From NCBI GenBank assembly GCA_001513505.1, contig LFTM01000322.1, positions 1 through 9,555 on the forward strand: a DNA stretch of 9,555 nt, given 5' to 3'. Source of the stretch: Clostridiales bacterium DTU092 (lineage in GTDB: Bacteria; Bacillota; Clostridia; Caldicoprobacterales; Caldicoprobacteraceae). The translations under genes and the position numbers were made by a program. Positions 7,026-9,555 of this stretch are shown here, one piece after another. Position 1 is the stretch's first letter; every line of letters starts with the position of its first letter. Under the pieces are notes generated by a model that was not told the origin of the DNA, ran no database searches, and saw only the letters and a list, made by a program, of their open reading frames with translations.

Positions 7026-7946
7026 TTACGCAAACTCTTCCATTATATATCGCTGAGCGGATATCGAAGCAACTGCTCCGTCAGCTGCCGCTGTTATAAT
7101 CTGCCACAAGGGTTTTTTACGTAAATCACCTGCTACGAAAACCCCGGGTATGTTGGTAGCCATATTTTCATCGGCTATGACAAAACCCCCATCGTCTGTC
7201 GTCAATTTGCCCTGAATCAGACCGGTGTTGGGCTGAATGCCAATTGCCACAAACATCCCGTCTACTTTCAGCTCCTTTTTGGAATTGTCCTTCACATTTC
7301 GGACAAGCAGGCCTTCTACTCCTTGCTCCCCAAGGATCTCATCAACCACTGTATCCCACAGTATCTCGATCTTCGGATTCTGAAACAATCTGTCCTGCAG
7401 TATTTTTGAAGCCCTGAGGGCATCACGCCTGTGAATAAGATACACCTTATTGGCGTGCTGCGCCAGGAAGACTGCGTCTTCAACGGCGGTATCTCCTCCG
7501 CCTACTATTGCCACAACTTTATCTTTATAGAAAGCCCCGTCACAGGTGGCACAGTAGGACACACCTCTTCCGCGAAAAAGCTCCTCTTTATCCAGTCCAA
7601 GCGTCTTAGGCTCGGCACCCATGCACAATATAAGGGCTTTGGCCTCATACTCACCATTGGTGGTTATAACCTTTTTTATCCTATCGTCAAGCTTGAGTTC
7701 TGCAACTTCATCATATAATATCTCCAGACCAAACTTCCGGGCGTGTGCTTCCATTTTCATAGCAAGCTCCGGGCCTCCGATGGGTTCATCAAATCCCGGA
7801 TAGTTCTCCACCATATATGTAGTGGCTATTTGTCCTCCTGAAAACATCTTTTCAATAAGCAAGGTGTCCATCCCGCCTCTTTTTGCATATAATCCTGCAG
7901 TAAGGCCGGCAACACCGCCTCCCACTATTATGATATCCTTAAGCAT
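7026..7946 (-). CDS. trxB: Thioredoxin-disulfide reductase
   Basis: Cytoplasmic FAD flavoenzyme that reduces thioredoxin with NADPH. At 306 residues it matches the low-molecular-weight bacterial class. Visible elements are the FAD-binding GGGVAGLTAGLYAKRGG near 9-25, the redox-active CATC pair (Cys132 and Cys135), the NADPH-binding GGGDTAVE (149-156), HRRDALRA (172-179) whose arginines fit the NADPH 2'-phosphate, and the C-terminal FAD motif GVFVAGDLRKKPL (268-280). In that last motif the usual Arg of the PLRQ-type sequence is Trp281. ATG at 7944-7946 follows a near-perfect AAGGAGG with a 7-nt spacer. A promoter at 8061-8089 gives a leader of about 107 nt. No thioredoxin gene is adjacent. glmM follows 20 nt later. 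Confidence 0.96.
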   Translation of the reverse strand: MLKDIIIVGGGVAGLTAGLYAKRGGMDTLLIEKMFSGGQIATTYMVENYPGFDEPIGGPELAMKMEAHARKFGLEILYDEVAELKLDDRIKKVITTNGEYEAKALILCMGAEPKTLGLDKEELFRGRGVSYCATCDGAFYKDKVVAIVGGGDTAVEDAVFLAQHANKVYLIHRRDALRASKILQDRLFQNPKIEILWDTVVDEILGEQGVEGLLVRNVKDNSKKELKVDGMFVAIGIQPNTGLIQGKLTTDDGGFVIADENMATNIPGVFVAGDLRKKPLWQIITAAADGAVASISAQRYIMEEFA

Positions 7947-7953
7947 GATAACA

Positions 7954-7967
7954 CCTCCTTAAAAGGG
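7954..7967 (-). promoter_or_regulatory. trxB ribosome binding site inside a short self-complementary element
   Basis: The minus-strand sequence CCCTTTTAAGGAGG contains the Shine-Dalgarno AAGGAGG (7960-7954), whose first half can pair with the preceding CCTT. This short helix could weakly mask the site. It has too few pairs and too small a loop to be called a riboswitch. Confidence 0.3.
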
Positions 7968-8060
7968 TTTTCCGGTCTTAACACCGTAATTCCCGATTTA
8001 CATAGTTATTTAATACACCTTGACAAAAAAAGTTTAAGATCAATAAATCGTCACAAAATT

Positions 8061-8089
8061 ATTATAACCCAAAAATCATGCAATGTGAA
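8061..8089 (-). promoter_or_regulatory. Near-consensus sigma-A promoter for trxB-glmM
   Basis: On the minus strand -35 TTCACA (8089-8084, five of six consensus bases) and -10 TATAAT (8066-8061, six of six) are separated by exactly 17 bp. Initiation would be near 8054, with about 107 nt of 5' leader to the trxB ATG. The -35 overlaps a short inverted repeat, AATGT and ACATT arms at 8082-8093, which could serve as an operator. A weaker possible -35, TTGTCA, occurs further downstream without a good -10. Confidence 0.7.
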
Positions 8090-8095
8090 CATTCT

Positions 8096-8113
8096 TTGTT
8101 AAAAGCTTTGCAA
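8096..8113. promoter_or_regulatory. Rex-like operator palindrome upstream of trxB
   Basis: TTGTTAA, 4 nt, TTTGCAA. This resembles the redox repressor Rex consensus known in clostridia (TTGTTAA, 4 nt, TTAACAA), with the left half exact and the right half matching five of seven. It lies just upstream of the trxB -35 and is centred near -50. Rex senses the NADH/NAD ratio, so a link to a redox gene is plausible. AT-rich palindromes of this kind also arise by chance. Confidence 0.35.
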
Positions 8114-8169
8114 TTTCTGCCAGGTATTCCATATATCATAAGAAATCGCGTTTAACTGCCTATCGGAAA

Positions 8170-9366
8170 CTATGCCGGTACCTGTTTCTGCCTGCTCCTT
8201 TTTAAAAACAGCAGCCCCATGATAAGCAAAACCGGAAAGATTATGGCTGTCGCCATCCCGGCCTTCAGGCTGTTATGAAATTTTTCTGCAACAAAACCGA
8301 CAACCGTAGGACCTGAAGAACAGCCTAAGTCTCCGGCCAGTGCCAGAAATGCAAACATCGCTGTCCCGCCCCTTGGGCAGTTTGCAGCAGCAAGACTGAA
8401 AGTTCCGGGCCACATAATTCCTACAGACAGTCCACACAGACCGCATCCTATAAAAGCAAGCATAGGATGTGGTGAGAAAGCAGCAAGCATATAGCTGACA
8501 ATGCACAGGCAACTGCTGGCAATCATAAACTTACGTAAATTAAGTCTTTCACTAAATCTGGAATAGAATACACGGGAACACCCCATTAGTATTGCAAATA
8601 CGCATGGCCCCGCAAGATCCCCAACCGTTTTTGATACCTTAAGCCCGGCCTCAGCAAAAGCAGACGCCCACTGGCTCATTGCCTGCTCGGAAGCTCCAGA
8701 GCATATCATCAAAATCACAAATACCCAGAACACCTTTGTTAACAGGAGCTGTTTTATTGGCATGCTTTCACCGTCTTCATTGAGACTTGCGATTGGAACC
8801 TGGGAATAATATATTGCATTAAGCAGAGGAACTCCTGCCCATATAAACGCAAGGATCCTCCAGTTGTTAATACCGAAAACAACAAAGAAAAGTGTAGAAC
8901 ATAAAACAACCAGGACATGTCCCCAGCAGTAGAAAGAATGAAGCAGACTCATTACAGCCGGTTTATTCTCTGTAGGACACGCCTCAACTATCGGGCTGAC
9001 CAATACCTCTATCAGGCCACCGCCAACAGCGTATATTGAGATGGCCAGCAGCAACCCCGTATAAGGATCCTCAAACAGTTCAGGAAACACTCCTAAACCC
9101 ATAATACCTATGGCTGCAGCTATATGAGCAGCAACGACAGATACCTTATAGCCGATTTTATCAACAAATCTGGCCGACAGCAGATCCACTATCAGCTGTA
9201 CACTGAAATTTATCGTCACCAACAACGTTATTTGCCCCAGCGGAATGTTGTATGTATTTTGAAACGTCAGAAAAAGCAGTGGAGCAAAGTTGTTGATTAT
9301 CGCTTGTGTTATGTAACCTATATAGCTTGCTATAAGTGTATGTTTATAATTGTTGCTGATACCCAT
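8170..9366 (-). CDS. Major facilitator superfamily transporter (sugar-permease-like)
   Basis: Twelve-helix secondary transporter of 398 residues in the cytoplasmic membrane; the substrate is not determinable from sequence alone. Hydrophobic segments span the protein in two halves, with a hydrophilic central loop near SLNEDGESMPIKQ (about 194-206). The MFS signature between helices 2 and 3 is present as DLLSARFVDKIGYK (about 61-74). The EACPTENKPAVMSLLHSFYCWG stretch in mid-N-half resembles the fucose/galactose/glucose-proton symporter-like branch. That subfamily assignment is tentative. ATG at 9364-9366 is the first in-frame ATG after a TAA stop at 9379-9381. The best ribosome binding site, GGAGGT, is 14 nt away, which is longer than usual. 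It has its own extended -10 promoter and no functional partner in view; trxB follows after 223 nt with a separate promoter. Confidence 0.9.
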   Translation of the reverse strand: MGISNNYKHTLIASYIGYITQAIINNFAPLLFLTFQNTYNIPLGQITLLVTINFSVQLIVDLLSARFVDKIGYKVSVVAAHIAAAIGIMGLGVFPELFEDPYTGLLLAISIYAVGGGLIEVLVSPIVEACPTENKPAVMSLLHSFYCWGHVLVVLCSTLFFVVFGINNWRILAFIWAGVPLLNAIYYSQVPIASLNEDGESMPIKQLLLTKVFWVFVILMICSGASEQAMSQWASAFAEAGLKVSKTVGDLAGPCVFAILMGCSRVFYSRFSERLNLRKFMIASSCLCIVSYMLAAFSPHPMLAFIGCGLCGLSVGIMWPGTFSLAAANCPRGGTAMFAFLALAGDLGCSSGPTVVGFVAEKFHNSLKAGMATAIIFPVLLIMGLLFLKRSRQKQVPA

Positions 9367-9380
9367 ATGCCAAATATCTT

Positions 9381-9386
9381 ACCTCC
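9381..9386 (-). promoter_or_regulatory. Distant ribosome binding site of the transporter gene
   Basis: GGAGGT on the minus strand lies 14 nt before ATG 9366. An in-frame TAA at 9381-9379 overlaps its end, so translation cannot begin upstream. Only a non-standard ATT codon at 9375-9373 would give a shorter spacing. ATG with a long spacer is the conservative choice. Confidence 0.5.
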
Positions 9387-9404
9387 ATCTTTATAACAGC
9401 CAAT

Positions 9405-9413
9405 ATTATATCA
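9405..9413 (-). promoter_or_regulatory. Extended -10 promoter of the transporter gene
   Basis: Minus-strand TATAAT (9410-9405, perfect consensus) with TG one base upstream (9413-9412). No good -35 hexamer is found at 16-19 bp, where a palindrome sits instead. Initiation would be near 9398, leaving a leader of about 30 nt before the ATG. Confidence 0.6.
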
Positions 9414-9414
9414 C

Positions 9415-9438
9415 CAATGCAATATGATTGCTACATTG
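9415..9438. repeat. Imperfect inverted repeat in the -35 region of the transporter promoter
   Basis: CAATGCAAT (9415-9423), 3 nt, then ATTGC-TAC-ATTG (9427-9438). The arms pair fully except for a 3-nt insertion in the right arm. It directly abuts the extended -10 and replaces a recognisable -35, a position suited to an activator or repressor. Confidence 0.45.
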
Positions 9439-9491
9439 AAACACCAAAATGTGTCTATTGGGAATAAATACCTTGCCTTGCTTTGTCTCCT

Positions 9492-9509
9492 ATTGCATTA
9501 TTCAGCAAT
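9492..9509. repeat. Second ATTGC/GCAAT inverted repeat upstream of the transporter
   Basis: ATTGC (9492-9496) and GCAAT (9505-9509) are separated by 8 nt, about 70 bp upstream of the palindrome at 9415-9438 and built from the same pentamer. No gene is visible from 9367 to the right edge; the remainder of this stretch is AT-rich with a short A run at its end. Confidence 0.3.
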
Positions 9510-9555
9510 TACCAGATGGAAAACGCATTTACCGAAAAAAAACAGATATAGAGTA

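Noticed and set aside
6779..7099. Plus-strand open frame of 106 codons opposite the glmM-trxB junction
   Set aside because: It overlaps two well-supported conserved genes on the other strand and has low-complexity composition typical of a shadow frame.
8110..8149. Possible terminator after the transporter: GCAATTTC and GAAATCGC arms
   Set aside because: The stem has a 24-nt loop and no T tract after it on the minus strand, so it does not meet the form of an intrinsic terminator. It also overlaps the Rex-like site.
8273..8512. Minus-strand, alternative-frame open stretch inside the transporter gene
   Set aside because: The in-frame transporter product is continuous and conserved here; the Cys-rich alternative product is an out-of-frame artefact.

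Overview
The window looks like an ordinary chromosomal stretch from an AT-rich, Gram-positive clostridial bacterium. The basis is strong AGGAGG-type ribosome binding sites, sigma-A-like promoters, clostridial-style MreB/MreC/MreD and PBP2, and a DUF4321 protein directly next to Maf. Every gene I can support lies on the minus strand, so transcription runs from high to low coordinates. There are no tRNAs, rRNAs, CRISPR arrays, insertion sequences or phage genes that I can see.

Layout in transcription order. (1) 9366-8170: a 12-helix major-facilitator transporter with its own extended -10 promoter, preceded by inverted ATTGC/GCAAT repeats. (2) 7946-5659: trxB (thioredoxin reductase) followed 20 nt later by glmM (phosphoglucosamine mutase). 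They probably share a transcript from a near-consensus promoter at 8061-8089, with a Rex-like palindrome just upstream. (3) 5562-2160: a DUF4321 small membrane protein, maf, mreB, mreC and mreD, tightly spaced behind an extended -10 promoter at 5612-5639. (4) 1980-1 and off the left edge: mrdA (PBP2), separated from mreD by a candidate intrinsic terminator.

Functional picture. GlmM supplies glucosamine-1-phosphate for UDP-GlcNAc and so for peptidoglycan precursors. MreB, MreC and MreD form the elongasome scaffold, and PBP2 is the transpeptidase it positions. Maf is a house-cleaning nucleotide pyrophosphatase long associated with this cell-shape locus, and DUF4321 is a small two-helix membrane protein of unknown role. 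trxB and the transporter are not obviously part of wall synthesis.

I did not find a convincing undescribed system. The items worth a second look are regulatory (the Rex-like site, the palindromes ahead of the transporter, the terminator between mreD and mrdA) and comparative (the DUF4321-maf pair, absence of radC between maf and mreB, a long insert in PBP2, and single substitutions in TrxB and GlmM motifs). The DUF4321 start should be ATG at 5562 rather than TTG at 5571, because the TTG abuts the ribosome binding site.
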